In this document: positions 33,142 to 41,737 of the stretch, in pieces
How the letters are laid out: each line of letters starts with the position of its first letter
Position numbering within the stretch: position 1 is the first letter of the stretch
Source of the DNA: CAZMUQ01 sp964569845
GTDB lineage: Archaea > Thermoproteota > Bathyarchaeia > Hecatellales > Hecatellaceae
Assembly: GCA_964569845.1 (NCBI GenBank)
Contig: CAZMUQ010000001.1
Location: forward strand, 78,325-142,324
Direction of reading: 5' to 3'
DNA length: 64,000 nt
The notes under the pieces: model-generated
The model's input: the letters and a program-made list of their open reading frames with translations, nothing else
What the model was told of the DNA's origin: nothing
Database searches by the model: none
Made by a program: the position numbers and the translations under genes

Positions 33142-34998
33142 TTACTTTTTCTCTTTTTCTTCATCAACAACTTCATAATCAGCATCAACAACCTTTTCAC
33201 CACTTTTACCTGTTTGTTGACTACTGCTAGCTTGCTGAGTTCCAGTTTGCCTATACAATGTTGCTCCAATTTCTTGGAGAATTCTTGAAAGTTCCTCATT
33301 TTTAATCTTAATTTTTTCAGAATCTTTTCCAGCTAACACTTCTTTAAGGTCTTTTATAGCTTGGTCTATTTTATCAATCTGATCCTTTGTTAACTTATCT
33401 TTAAGTTCTCTTTTCATCTTTTCTGCAGTATAAATTAGTGAATCGGCTTGATTACGAAGTTCAGCCTCCTCCCTTCTTTTCCTATCTTGCTCTGCATACT
33501 GTTCAGCTTCTTTAATCATCCGCTCGATTTCCTCTTTTGAAAGTCTATGGGGGGCTGTTATAGTTAGTTTCTCCTCTTTTCCTGTAGCTAAATCTTTAGC
33601 TGTAACATTAAGTATTCCGTTTACATCTATATCAAAAGTAACCTCTATTTGAGGAACACCTCTTGGAGCTGGAGGAATACCTGATAGAACAAACTGTCCA
33701 AGAAGGACATTATCAGCTGCCATTGGTCTTTCACCCTGATAAACCTTAATTGCAACAGATGTTTGAAAATCTTCAGCTGTAGTAAATATTTGGCTCTTCT
33801 TGCAGGGAATTGTCGTATTTCTCTCAATTATCTTTGTAAAGATGCCTCCAAGTGTTTCAACTCCAAGAGATAATGGAGTAACATCAAGAAGCAGTATATC
33901 TTTAACTTCACCTGTAATTATTCCAGCTTGGATTGCTGCACCCATAGCAACACATTCCATAGGATCTATTCCTCTTTCCGGAGGTTTACCCATAACTTCT
34001 TCAACAAATTTTTGAACTATAGGCATCCTTGTAGGCCCTCCTACAAGGATTATCTTATCAACATCAGCAGGCCTCATTTTCGCATCAGCTAAAGCTTGCA
34101 TCATAGGTCCTCTACAGCGTTCAATAATTGGTTTAACAAGTTCCTCTAATGTTGCTCTTGTAATAGTCATTTGAAGATGTTTTGGTGTTCCACCCTCCAT
34201 AGCAATGAATGGAAGATTTATCTCGGTTGTGATTGATGTTGAAAGCTCAATTTTTGCTTTTTCAGCAGCCTCTCGAATTCTCATCATTGCCATACTATCC
34301 TTTCTTAGGTCTATCCCTGTATCTCTCTTAAATTCGTTAACAATGTAGTTTACAAGAGCTTCATCCATATCTCTCCCGCCAAGTTGCGTATCTCCACTTG
34401 TAGCTTTAACTTCAAAAACACCGCCGCCAAATTCAAGCAAAGTTACATCTAAGGTTCCTCCTCCAAAATCAAAAACCATTATTCTTAGCTCTTTATCAGC
34501 TTTATCTAAACCATAAGCAAGAGAAGCTGCCGTAGGCTCATTAATTATTCTTGCAACTTCAATTCCAGCTATAGCTGCAGCATCTTTTGTTGCCTGCCTC
34601 TGATTATCGTTAAAGTATGCTGGGACAGTTATAACAGCTTTATCAACCTTATCTCCAAGGAATGCTTCAGCATCCCTCTTAATTTTTTGAAGAAGAAATG
34701 CTGAAAGTTGTTGGGGTGTCCACTCTTTACCATAAATTTTATACTTATAGTCAGTACCCATTTTCCGTTTAAACCCTGTTACAGTACCTTCAGGATTTGT
34801 TATAGCCTGCCTTCTTGCAGGCTCTCCAACTAAAAGTTGACCATCCTTTGTAAAAGCAACGTACGATGGAAAAGCTTTCCCATAAAGAGTAACCCCTTCA
34901 CTACTTGGTATCACAACTGGTTTCCCCCCAATTAGAACAGCTGCTGCAGAGTTGCTTGTTCCCAAGTCTATTCCTATAATTTTACCCATTTCCCTCAC
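33142..34998 (-). CDS. dnaK: chaperone DnaK (Hsp70)
   Basis: Hsp70 chaperone, 618 aa. The nucleotide-binding domain begins IIGIDLGTSNSAAAVLIGG, with AVITVPAYFNDNQRQATKDA, IINEPTAASLAYGLDK and VGGPTRMPIVQKFVEEV. The linker DILLLDVTPLSLG leads to the substrate-binding domain (TTIPCKKSQIFTTAEDFQTS) and the C-terminal lid. It lies 10 nt after grpE on the same strand. As in other archaea with Hsp70, it is of bacterial type and probably acquired by transfer. A dnaJ gene is not in the window; the usual grpE-dnaK-dnaJ order is cut after dnaK. Confidence 0.97.
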   Translation of the reverse strand: MREMGKIIGIDLGTSNSAAAVLIGGKPVVIPSSEGVTLYGKAFPSYVAFTKDGQLLVGEPARRQAITNPEGTVTGFKRKMGTDYKYKIYGKEWTPQQLSAFLLQKIKRDAEAFLGDKVDKAVITVPAYFNDNQRQATKDAAAIAGIEVARIINEPTAASLAYGLDKADKELRIMVFDFGGGTLDVTLLEFGGGVFEVKATSGDTQLGGRDMDEALVNYIVNEFKRDTGIDLRKDSMAMMRIREAAEKAKIELSTSITTEINLPFIAMEGGTPKHLQMTITRATLEELVKPIIERCRGPMMQALADAKMRPADVDKIILVGGPTRMPIVQKFVEEVMGKPPERGIDPMECVAMGAAIQAGIITGEVKDILLLDVTPLSLGVETLGGIFTKIIERNTTIPCKKSQIFTTAEDFQTSVAIKVYQGERPMAADNVLLGQFVLSGIPPAPRGVPQIEVTFDIDVNGILNVTAKDLATGKEEKLTITAPHRLSKEEIERMIKEAEQYAEQDRKRREEAELRNQADSLIYTAEKMKRELKDKLTKDQIDKIDQAIKDLKEVLAGKDSEKIKIKNEELSRILQEIGATLYRQTGTQQASSSQQTGKSGEKVVDADYEVVDEEKEKK

Positions 34999-35008
34999 CC
35001 TCCTCTAC

Positions 35009-35545
35009 TTACGAGTTAACTTTAAGTTTTGAAACTTTAACCATGCTTGGTCTTATTACCTTACCTTTAAACATGTATCCTTTCCTTAATTCTTCAACAA
35101 CTATACCTTCAGGTGGATCTGAAACTTCAATATGCCCAATAGCTTCATGAAAGTTAGGGTTAAATTTTTCACCTAAAGCTTTAATACTGGTTAAACCTTC
35201 TTCCTCCAGAATACTTCTAAATTCATTTAATGTTAATTCAACTCCCTTAATTAAAGCATCCAAATTTTTACTTTCCAAGCCAGTTTTTAATGCAAGCTCA
35301 AGGTTATCAATAATATTTAAAAGTTTTTGGATAAGTTTTCCTTTTGAAATATCAATAGCCTCTTCAATTTCACGTTTAACCCTTTTTAAATAGTTTTCAA
35401 AATCAGCCTGAAGATATTTTAGCCTTGTAAGATATTCTTCAGATTTTTTACGCTCTTCATCTAAAAGCTTTTTAAGTGTTTCAATACTAACTTCACCTTC
35501 TTCTTTTTCACCATGTTGACCATTAGTGGAAGACATATCCAGCAC
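35009..35545 (-). CDS. grpE: GrpE nucleotide exchange factor
   Basis: A 178-aa cofactor that exchanges ADP on DnaK. The N-terminal half is a long charged coiled coil (LKKLLDEERKKSEEYLTRLK, then YLQADFENYLKRVKREIEEA) and the C-terminal half holds the beta domain with GEKFNPNFHEAIGHIEVSD, followed by GIVVEELRKGYMFKGKVIRP, the family signature. Operon with dnaK (10 nt). Upstream a 256-nt divergent intergenic region separates it from the PAC2-hsp20 pair; ATTATAATAC near 35560-35570 (minus strand) is a TATA candidate. Confidence 0.95.
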   Translation of the reverse strand: MLDMSSTNGQHGEKEEGEVSIETLKKLLDEERKKSEEYLTRLKYLQADFENYLKRVKREIEEAIDISKGKLIQKLLNIIDNLELALKTGLESKNLDALIKGVELTLNEFRSILEEEGLTSIKALGEKFNPNFHEAIGHIEVSDPPEGIVVEELRKGYMFKGKVIRPSMVKVSKLKVNS

Positions 35546-35801
35546 CCAACCCTAAACCAGTATTATAATGCTGTTTTAGTAGAGGGTAAGGTCTTGCATC
35601 TAAGTGTTAGCAAACTATTATGGTAAAATATGCGTAATTTAAGCTTAAACATAAACATAGTGTTACATGCTTAAATTTTTAAGATCAGAATAGCTGAAAG
35701 GAAAAATTTAAGATGTATTTATAAGCTTTTCTCTTCTACTTTTCATATGGAAGGTAAAACTTTATAGTTAACCCAAACTAAACTAGGTAATAGCACCCTT
35801 A

Positions 35802-36581
35802 ATGGTGTTAGTTAGATTGTTGGAAAAAAGAAAATTTAATGAAATAACCGTGGTTGAAACAGCAAAAATTGAAGGTGAAAAACCATTTATTACTGTTGGG
35901 CTTCCTGATGTTGGACTAGTTGGACCAATAGCAACCTCGCATATTGTTCAAACTTTGGATATGAAAGAAGTTGGATATTTTGAATCTGACCTTTTTCCAC
36001 CTATAATAGTTGTCCATAAAAATGAGCCTAAACCTCAAGTTAGAATTTTTGCTAAAGATAACTTGATAACAATTATATCTGAAACAATACTTCCAGTTCA
36101 GGCAATTTACCAGCTTTCAAAAGCAATAACTTTATGGGCTAAACAGCATAATGCAAGCTTTATTGTAGGAGTTACAGGAATAGCAGTACCTAATAGGCTT
36201 GAAATAGAGAAACCAAATGTCTATGGCTTTGGAAGTAGTATTGAAGCTAAAAAGGAACTTGAAAAATTGAAAATACAACCATTTGAAGAGGGAATTCTTG
36301 TTGGCGTTTATGCTTTACTTGTAAGAAATTGTATGGATGAACAACAACCAAATATAACTTTACTTGCAGAATCTCATGTACAATTTCCAGATCCTGGAGC
36401 TGCAGCATCAACAATTGAGGTTTTAAATTCCCTGTTTGGAGTTAATGTTGATGTTAAAAGCTTATTAGAAAAGGAGGAAGAAATTAGGATTAAGGCTAGA
36501 GAGCTTATGCGTAGAACAAGTGAACAAATGAAGGCGTTAAGAAAAGTTCAAGAACAAGAGCTTAGGGGAATATACGTGTAG
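35802..36581 (+). CDS. PAC2 family protein (proteasome assembly chaperone-like)
   Basis: A 259-residue PAC2 domain protein. Signs: PFITVGLPDVGLVGPIATSH (residues ~29-48), YFESDLFPPIIVVHKNEPKP, ASFIVGVTGIAVPNRLE, ALLVRNCMDEQQPNITLLAE and FPDPGAAASTIEVLNSLFG. The C-terminal ~40 residues form a charged helix (KEEEIRIKARELMRRTSEQM). Archaeal members resemble eukaryotic PAC1/PAC2 and the PbaA/PbaB group, some of which bind the 20S proteasome. It is 12 nt upstream of an Hsp20 gene on the same strand, and opposite grpE-dnaK, giving a protein-quality-control neighbourhood. Confidence 0.9.
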   Translation: MVLVRLLEKRKFNEITVVETAKIEGEKPFITVGLPDVGLVGPIATSHIVQTLDMKEVGYFESDLFPPIIVVHKNEPKPQVRIFAKDNLITIISETILPVQAIYQLSKAITLWAKQHNASFIVGVTGIAVPNRLEIEKPNVYGFGSSIEAKKELEKLKIQPFEEGILVGVYALLVRNCMDEQQPNITLLAESHVQFPDPGAAASTIEVLNSLFGVNVDVKSLLEKEEEIRIKARELMRRTSEQMKALRKVQEQELRGIYV

Positions 36582-36593
36582 GAGGGGTTTAAA

Positions 36594-37043
36594 TTGTCAA
36601 CACGTAAGAAACGTTCAATTTTTGATATTTTTGAGGAGATTCGTGAAGAAATTAACCGATTTTTTGAAGAATTTATGGGACCCATATTTCCTGTTGAAGC
36701 CCCTATGCAAAATGTTCCCAGCAAAGAACTTCAACCATTAACTCATATCTCAGAAACGGAAGAGAACCTTATAATAACAATAGACTTACCTTGTGTAAGA
36801 AAGGAGGATATAAAAGTTAATGCAACAGAAAATATGGTAAGAGTTGAAGCTCCTATGAGAGAATGTGTAAGAATAGATTTTTATGGACCATTTCAAAGAG
36901 GAGCAGAATTTGAAGTATTCAAGAAAACAATAAAACTTCCAACTCCAGTTGACCCTAAAAGAGCTAAAGCAAGATTTAAATCGGGAATTCTCGAAATAAT
37001 TTTGCCTAAAAAGATTGCAGGATTTAGAATACCCGTAGAATAA
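36594..37043 (+). CDS. hsp20: Hsp20/alpha-crystallin small heat-shock protein
   Basis: A 149-residue holdase chaperone. The alpha-crystallin domain runs from about residue 47 (LTHISETEENLIITIDLPCV) to the end (FKSGILEIILPKK, containing the GxLxIxLPK strand). The N-terminal part is hydrophobic and acidic (FDIFEEIREEINRFFEEF), used in oligomerisation. The last residues contain I-x-V-like RIPVE, related to the C-terminal I-x-I motif. The start is TTG. It follows PAC2 by 12 nt with an AGGAGGGG ribosome binding site, so the two form an operon. Confidence 0.93.
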   Translation: MSTRKKRSIFDIFEEIREEINRFFEEFMGPIFPVEAPMQNVPSKELQPLTHISETEENLIITIDLPCVRKEDIKVNATENMVRVEAPMRECVRIDFYGPFQRGAEFEVFKKTIKLPTPVDPKRAKARFKSGILEIILPKKIAGFRIPVE

Positions 37044-37072
37044 TAGAGAGATACTTTATTACGGTTTTTAAC

Positions 37073-37348
37073 TTAAACTTTTTCCCTTTTAATTTCAAAG
37101 AGCATGGTATTCTCAGGGTCTAAACAAATATATTCTTGAACTTCAGCTGACATCCAATCATCTGCTGGAAGTTCTTTTGATAGTGCTGGAAAAAGAGGAA
37201 GCATAGCAGCTAAAGCATAAATGCATATCCCATTACCCTTAACTAAACGTATAATTTGACCTTCTTCAATAATGAAAGTATCTCCCTCCTTGTGGACATG
37301 ACAATAACCTTTAAGTTGCTTTTTTGCAGTAACTATTATCCTATACAT
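37073..37348 (-). CDS. TIGR04076 family small protein
   Basis: A 91-aa protein with the family pattern: RIIVTAKKQLKGYCHVHKEGD at the N-terminus, ICIYALAAMLPLFPALSKEL in the middle and a late WMSAEVQEYICLDPE (shown in parts). Three cysteines (CHV, GICIY, YICLDP) are conserved across relatives and may bind metal, though the function is not known. Length is normal. It is convergent with hsp20 and 45 nt downstream of the flavoprotein gene, so it may be co-transcribed with it, a pairing often seen for this family with redox proteins. Confidence 0.8.
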   Translation of the reverse strand: MYRIIVTAKKQLKGYCHVHKEGDTFIIEEGQIIRLVKGNGICIYALAAMLPLFPALSKELPADDWMSAEVQEYICLDPENTMLFEIKREKV

Positions 37349-37393
37349 TTTTTTAAGTCACCAATTAAAGTATCTACTAAGGGAGATATCAAG

Positions 37394-38026
37394 TTAACCT
37401 TTAGTTAAAGAAGCTTTCTTAATATAACCAGCAACTTCAGCAACTCTTCTACCAAGTTTTCTTGATAGTTTTAATCCAAGTTCATCTCCTCTAACTTCTC
37501 CTGCCGCAAAAGCTACAGCAGTTCCACCATATTTTGTCCCATCACCAACAACTATCATATCGTGAGTTAGGAAGAAATCATGCATAGTTCTTAGCGTTGT
37601 TTCTTGACCACCACTTCTACCAAGACCAACAGCAATTCCTCCACCAACCTTATTTTTAAGTTTTGAACCTTTAACAGTTTTAAAAACTGTTGTTCTATCC
37701 ATTAATGCTTTAAGTTGAGCTGTAACAGTACCCATATACACAGGGCTTCCAAGAATAATTCCATCATATTCTAAAAATTTTTTAACAATCGAGTTTGCAT
37801 CATCATTAATTTCACATTCACCAGTACCATAACATTTACCACAAGCAGTACAAGGTTCTATTTTTTTACCTGCAAGAAGAATAAGCTCTGTTTTTGCATC
37901 ATAACTTTCAGCTGCAGCTTTTAAAGCTTCTTCAACTAGTATTCTAGTATTGCCTTCAATTCTTGGACTTCCAACAATTCCAAGAATTTTTAACTCATAA
38001 TCTTTAGCCAAAAAATCATCCTCCAC
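37394..38026 (-). CDS. iron-sulfur flavoprotein / NADPH-dependent FMN reductase
   Basis: A 210-residue flavodoxin-fold protein. The FMN phosphate loop is ILGIVGSPRIEGNTRILVEE (residues ~13-32). CTACGKCYGTGEC (~58-70) follows, a cysteine group that in Isf-type flavoproteins binds a [4Fe-4S] cluster. GIILGSPVYMGTVTAQLKAL and GGIAVGLGRSGGQETTLRTM are the further FMN contacts. It probably moves electrons between ferredoxin or NAD(P)H and an unknown acceptor. A TIGR04076 gene lies downstream on the same strand. Confidence 0.88.
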   Translation of the reverse strand: MEDDFLAKDYELKILGIVGSPRIEGNTRILVEEALKAAAESYDAKTELILLAGKKIEPCTACGKCYGTGECEINDDANSIVKKFLEYDGIILGSPVYMGTVTAQLKALMDRTTVFKTVKGSKLKNKVGGGIAVGLGRSGGQETTLRTMHDFFLTHDMIVVGDGTKYGGTAVAFAAGEVRGDELGLKLSRKLGRRVAEVAGYIKKASLTKG

Positions 38027-38076
38027 GATACTTTACTGGAATTTAATATTAATGGTAAAAGTAAATAAAGTTTCAG

Positions 38077-38838
38077 CTAGCTCTTTCTTAAAAATTTCTT
38101 AAAAAAGTTATTAACCTCTTTATAAGTTTGAATTGTTCCTATATCATTCCAATATCCGCCCAAAACATATCCATAAACTGGTTGATGCTTGTAAAGCCAT
38201 TCAATAAATCTTCCAGGCTGATCTTTTCCAACATTTTTAAGTTTAACATACTTCTGAAGAAGAGGAAGAGAACGCTTATGAAGAATATATATGCATGTAC
38301 CAACAAGTGTTGTTTCAGGATTTTTAGGTTTTTCAACAAATCTTACAACTTTTCCATTAGAATTTAAAACAACAATAGATGCCTCCCTTGCTATTTCCCT
38401 TTTTTTAACATCATAAACACCAAGTACAGTAGCATCCTTTTCCTTGAAAAAATTAATGATACCCTGCAAGCTATCTGTAAAAATGTTATCTCCAGCAACA
38501 ATTAGATAGTTTACATGTGTATTTTTCGCAGTAATCATAGCCATAGCTGCAACAGCTCCAGGTTTTTCCTCTTCCCTTGTAGATTTCTCAACTTCAATTC
38601 TAGCATTTATCGGAATCTTCTTCCTTTTAAGCCACATTTTAAATTGAGCCTCAAATTTAAGATTTGTTGAAATAATCACCTCATCAATTTCTGCTTTTTT
38701 TCTCACCTCTAAAACTTTTTTTAGAACATAATCTATAACAGGTTTCCCAGCAACTTCCAGTAAAGGTTTAGCTTTATCATTCGTTAGAGGTTTCAGACGT
38801 TGAGCATAACCTCCAGCTAATATTACAGCTTTCATCAA
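38077..38838 (-). CDS. sugar-1-phosphate nucleotidyltransferase
   Basis: A 253-aa enzyme that activates a sugar phosphate with an NTP. The signature is AVILAGGYAQRLKPLTNDKA then KPLLEVAGKPVIDYVLKKV; the metal/NTP-binding YLIVAGDNIF and VVRFVEKPKNPETTLVGTCI follow, and WNDIGTIQTYKEVNNFF closes the catalytic domain. It lacks the C-terminal left-handed beta-helix of GlmU-type enzymes, so it resembles glucose-1-phosphate thymidylyltransferase or mannose-1-phosphate guanylyltransferase. The sugar cannot be told. It is divergent from the 4-hydroxybutyryl-CoA dehydratase gene. Confidence 0.9.
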   Translation of the reverse strand: MMKAVILAGGYAQRLKPLTNDKAKPLLEVAGKPVIDYVLKKVLEVRKKAEIDEVIISTNLKFEAQFKMWLKRKKIPINARIEVEKSTREEEKPGAVAAMAMITAKNTHVNYLIVAGDNIFTDSLQGIINFFKEKDATVLGVYDVKKREIAREASIVVLNSNGKVVRFVEKPKNPETTLVGTCIYILHKRSLPLLQKYVKLKNVGKDQPGRFIEWLYKHQPVYGYVLGGYWNDIGTIQTYKEVNNFFKKFLRKS

Positions 38839-38921
38839 TTGAATAATATCGGTGAACTTTACTTAAAAGCATTAATACGCTCAAAAATAGAATTAATCTA
38901 TTGTGGTCTAGGTGGTCTAGT

Positions 38922-40361
38922 ATGAAAAATGCAAAGGAATATTTAAAAAGTATTGAAGAACTAAAAATCCGAGCATACTTGAATGGTGAAAAAGTAGATT
39001 CAATAATTAAGAATCCTGTTACAAAAACAGTTGTTGATGCTATGGCTAAAATTTACGAGTTAGCCCAAAACCCAAGCTACCAAGATATTATGACAGCTTA
39101 TTCTCCACTTATACAAGAGAGAATAAATAGAAGTGTTCATCTTTTCCAGAGCAAAGAAGATCTTGAAAAAAGAGTTAAAATGGCTATTTTAACAAGCCGT
39201 CTTCTTGGAACATGTAACTATAGATGCCCTGGCTGCGATATTTTAAATGGACTTGCAAGTACAACTTATGAAATGGATAAAAAAATGGGAACAAAATACC
39301 ATGAAAAACTTATTAATTATGTTAAGTGGGTCCAGAAAAATGATCTAGCTGTTAGCGGCTCTGTTACTGATGTTAAGGGTGATAGAGGAAAAAGACCTAA
39401 AGAACAGGATCCAGATATGTATGTTCGGGTTGTTGAAAAAAGAGATGACGGCATTATCGTTAGAGGGGCCAAAATACATCAAAGTGGGGCAATAGCTGCT
39501 CATGAACATTTAGTTATACCTGGAACAGCTTTTCGTAAGGGTGAGGAGGAATACGCTGTAGCTTTTGCGGTTCCAAGCGGATCTAAAGGTTTAACATACA
39601 TATGCCAGTATACTCCAGAGGATGCTGAAAGATTAGCAGCTGAAGACCAGTATCAGCTTGGTAATCCTCTCTACGGTATAAGAGAAACATGTATGATAAT
39701 CTTTGATGATGTTTTTGTTCCATGGGATAGAGTTTTTATGTGTGGAGAAATAGAGTTTACAGGAATTTTAGTTTCACGTTTTGCAAGAACACATAGGATG
39801 ACCTGTGGAGGAGCATGTAAAGTTGGTTTTGGAGATTTAATGATAGGGGCAGCTCAAGCAGCAGCAGAATATCTTGGAATTTCTAATGCTCCTCATGTAA
39901 GAGAAAAAATTGTTGAAATGGTTAAAATAAATGAAACACTTCATGCATGTGCTGTTGCAGCAGCGTTTAGGGGTATGGAGGAACCTGAAGGTTCAGGAAT
40001 ATATCTACCTGATAGAATGTTTAGTAATGTTGCAAAACTTAATTGTGCTGAAGGTTTTTGGAGGCTTATGGCTTTACTTGGAGATATTTGTGGAGGTTTA
40101 GCTGCAACCATGCCATCAGAAAGGGAGCTTAAAAATCCTGAAACATCAGAGTACATCAAGAAATATCTTAAAGCTAGAGTTTCAGCTGAAAAAAGAATGC
40201 GAATTACAAAGTTTATCCAAAATTGGGTTGCAAGTCCACATGGTGTTGGAACTTGGCATGGAGCAGGTTCAATTGAAGCTCAAAAAATAGAAATTTACAG
40301 AACAGTAAACCTTGAGGAAAAAAGAAAATTAGCTGAAAACTTAGCCGGCATAAAAGATTAA
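38922..40361 (+). CDS. abfD: 4-hydroxybutyryl-CoA dehydratase / vinylacetyl-CoA isomerase family
   Basis: A ~479-aa flavin and [4Fe-4S] enzyme that turns 4-hydroxybutyryl-CoA into crotonyl-CoA. The four cluster ligands of the characterised enzyme can be placed: two Cys in GTCNYRCPGC (C-x3-C), and His with Cys in THRMTCGGACKVG, although the His-Cys spacing is one residue longer than in the clostridial enzyme. Other family text: GDRGKRPKEQDPDMYVRVVE, GAIAAHEHLVIPGTAF and SPHGVGTWHGAGS. I use the ATG at 38922 rather than the upstream TTG at 38901. The related HpaB hydroxylases lack the cysteines, so the dehydratase call is favoured. Alone in its transcript. Confidence 0.85.
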   Translation: MKNAKEYLKSIEELKIRAYLNGEKVDSIIKNPVTKTVVDAMAKIYELAQNPSYQDIMTAYSPLIQERINRSVHLFQSKEDLEKRVKMAILTSRLLGTCNYRCPGCDILNGLASTTYEMDKKMGTKYHEKLINYVKWVQKNDLAVSGSVTDVKGDRGKRPKEQDPDMYVRVVEKRDDGIIVRGAKIHQSGAIAAHEHLVIPGTAFRKGEEEYAVAFAVPSGSKGLTYICQYTPEDAERLAAEDQYQLGNPLYGIRETCMIIFDDVFVPWDRVFMCGEIEFTGILVSRFARTHRMTCGGACKVGFGDLMIGAAQAAAEYLGISNAPHVREKIVEMVKINETLHACAVAAAFRGMEEPEGSGIYLPDRMFSNVAKLNCAEGFWRLMALLGDICGGLAATMPSERELKNPETSEYIKKYLKARVSAEKRMRITKFIQNWVASPHGVGTWHGAGSIEAQKIEIYRTVNLEEKRKLAENLAGIKD

Positions 40362-40380
40362 AAAATAGGGTTTAAGAAGA

Positions 40381-41571
40381 CTATGAAGAAAGCATTTCTT
40401 CAATATCTTCTAAGAGCTCTTCAAGATGCTCTATTGTTTCTTCAGCTTCACTAATTTTTTGATTCTTAATTTGGTCTGAAACCTTTTTAATTAGATTTTT
40501 TACTTCCTCAAGTTTGTCTTCAGCTGTTGTTAAACCAAGTCCTTTAAATTTCATATGTTTAAGCATACCTTCAAGCCATCTTAGCTTAATCTCAAAGGTA
40601 TTTACTTTTCTAAGCATTTTAGCTACATCCGGTTTTATGTTTTCAAGTTCGCTTGTACTTTCTTCAACATGTTCCCTTACTTCCTCAAGTTTTTTTAAAG
40701 CTCTTTCAACATTACCCCTCTTAATAAATTCCTCAGCTACCTTAATACTATGAGAAGCATTTTGAAGTGCTTGGGAAATTCTAGTTTTATTTAGTATGCT
40801 TGTTCTATTTATGGAGCTTATTACTTCCTCCATATGAGATTTAAGTCGTTTCTTTGTTTGATTAAGGAAACACTCAGCCCTAGTAATTTTAAACTTTTTA
40901 GCTGCACTATGTATTTCACCAACACATTTTCCTAAGATACCTCTTGCTATTGCTAATTCTTTTGCAGCTTCATCAACTAATCCCTCATCAAGAAGGCTTG
41001 TTGCATTTTCTAGATGTTCTCTTGCTTCCTCAATTTTTAGTTTTACTGTGGTTAGATTATATCCAAATTTTTCTTCTGTTGAATTTGCTAATGCCTCAAC
41101 TCTATCAGCAAACATGTAAGCTCTTTCTATAGCCTTCCTTAAACAAGTAATTTTAAGAGTTTCATTTTCTACCTTCCTAACTTCAAGCTTAAGGGTAAAC
41201 TTGTAGGTTACCAATAAGGCAAGCTTAAACTTTTGCATAGCTTTAATGGCGTACTTGCATGCATTCGGATAATCTCCATTATTCCTATAGGAGATTGCAT
41301 CATCTAGGAGTTTAACTCCCTCCCCATAAAGTTCCTCAGCTTCATGGGGAATCCCTATATATTGAGTTTTAATCTTGTCGAAAACCTCTTCAACCTTAAC
41401 TTTAGATTTATTTGCAATCTCTATAAGTTGGTCAGCCAAAAATTTTAGCATCGGAGTTTTTGAAGTGTTTTCAGCGTAAACACTGTTAACTTGTACAGCG
41501 GAAACTGAGGTAAGCAATAAGAATACTGTTAAAATAGATAATGTTTTGGCTATACTTGTATTCATTCTCAC
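40381..41571 (-). CDS. secreted alpha-helical coiled-coil protein
   Basis: The first ~33 residues form a signal peptide (KTLSILTVFLLLTSVSAVQV, then NSVYAEN). The other ~360 residues are almost wholly helical and charged, with repeated units of the kind AREHLENATSLLDEGLVDEA and AEEFIKRGNVERALKKLEEV, resembling strings of TPR-like or helical-hairpin repeats. No C-terminal anchor is visible. I do not recognise a family; similar predicted exported helical-repeat proteins are common in archaea. It is divergent from the HtpX-like protease gene. A structural or surface role is possible but unsupported. Confidence 0.75.
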   Translation of the reverse strand: MRMNTSIAKTLSILTVFLLLTSVSAVQVNSVYAENTSKTPMLKFLADQLIEIANKSKVKVEEVFDKIKTQYIGIPHEAEELYGEGVKLLDDAISYRNNGDYPNACKYAIKAMQKFKLALLVTYKFTLKLEVRKVENETLKITCLRKAIERAYMFADRVEALANSTEEKFGYNLTTVKLKIEEAREHLENATSLLDEGLVDEAAKELAIARGILGKCVGEIHSAAKKFKITRAECFLNQTKKRLKSHMEEVISSINRTSILNKTRISQALQNASHSIKVAEEFIKRGNVERALKKLEEVREHVEESTSELENIKPDVAKMLRKVNTFEIKLRWLEGMLKHMKFKGLGLTTAEDKLEEVKNLIKKVSDQIKNQKISEAEETIEHLEELLEDIEEMLSS

Positions 41572-41633
41572 ACCCCAAACCTCAAAAATAACTATAAGTT
41601 AAAGTTAATGTTAAGGGAAACTCCGAAACAGAT

Positions 41634-41649
41634 TGAAACAACTGTTTCA
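41634..41649. promoter_or_regulatory. inverted repeat upstream of htpX
   Basis: TGAAACA and TGTTTCA flank a central AC, giving a 16-bp inverted repeat with 7-bp perfect arms. A partial third copy of the arm (CGAAACAG) lies 10 nt to the left. It sits 35 nt upstream of the htpX TATA candidate GTTATAAATA (41683-41692), in the divergent region with the secreted protein gene. It is a possible operator; evidence is positional only. Confidence 0.35.
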
Positions 41650-41737
41650 CAACTGTACACTTTAAATCTTAAAGACAATAAAGGTTATAAATAGCATCAA
41701 TTTCCTTATTCTGAAGGGTAAAGGGGGTTTAGGCAAT

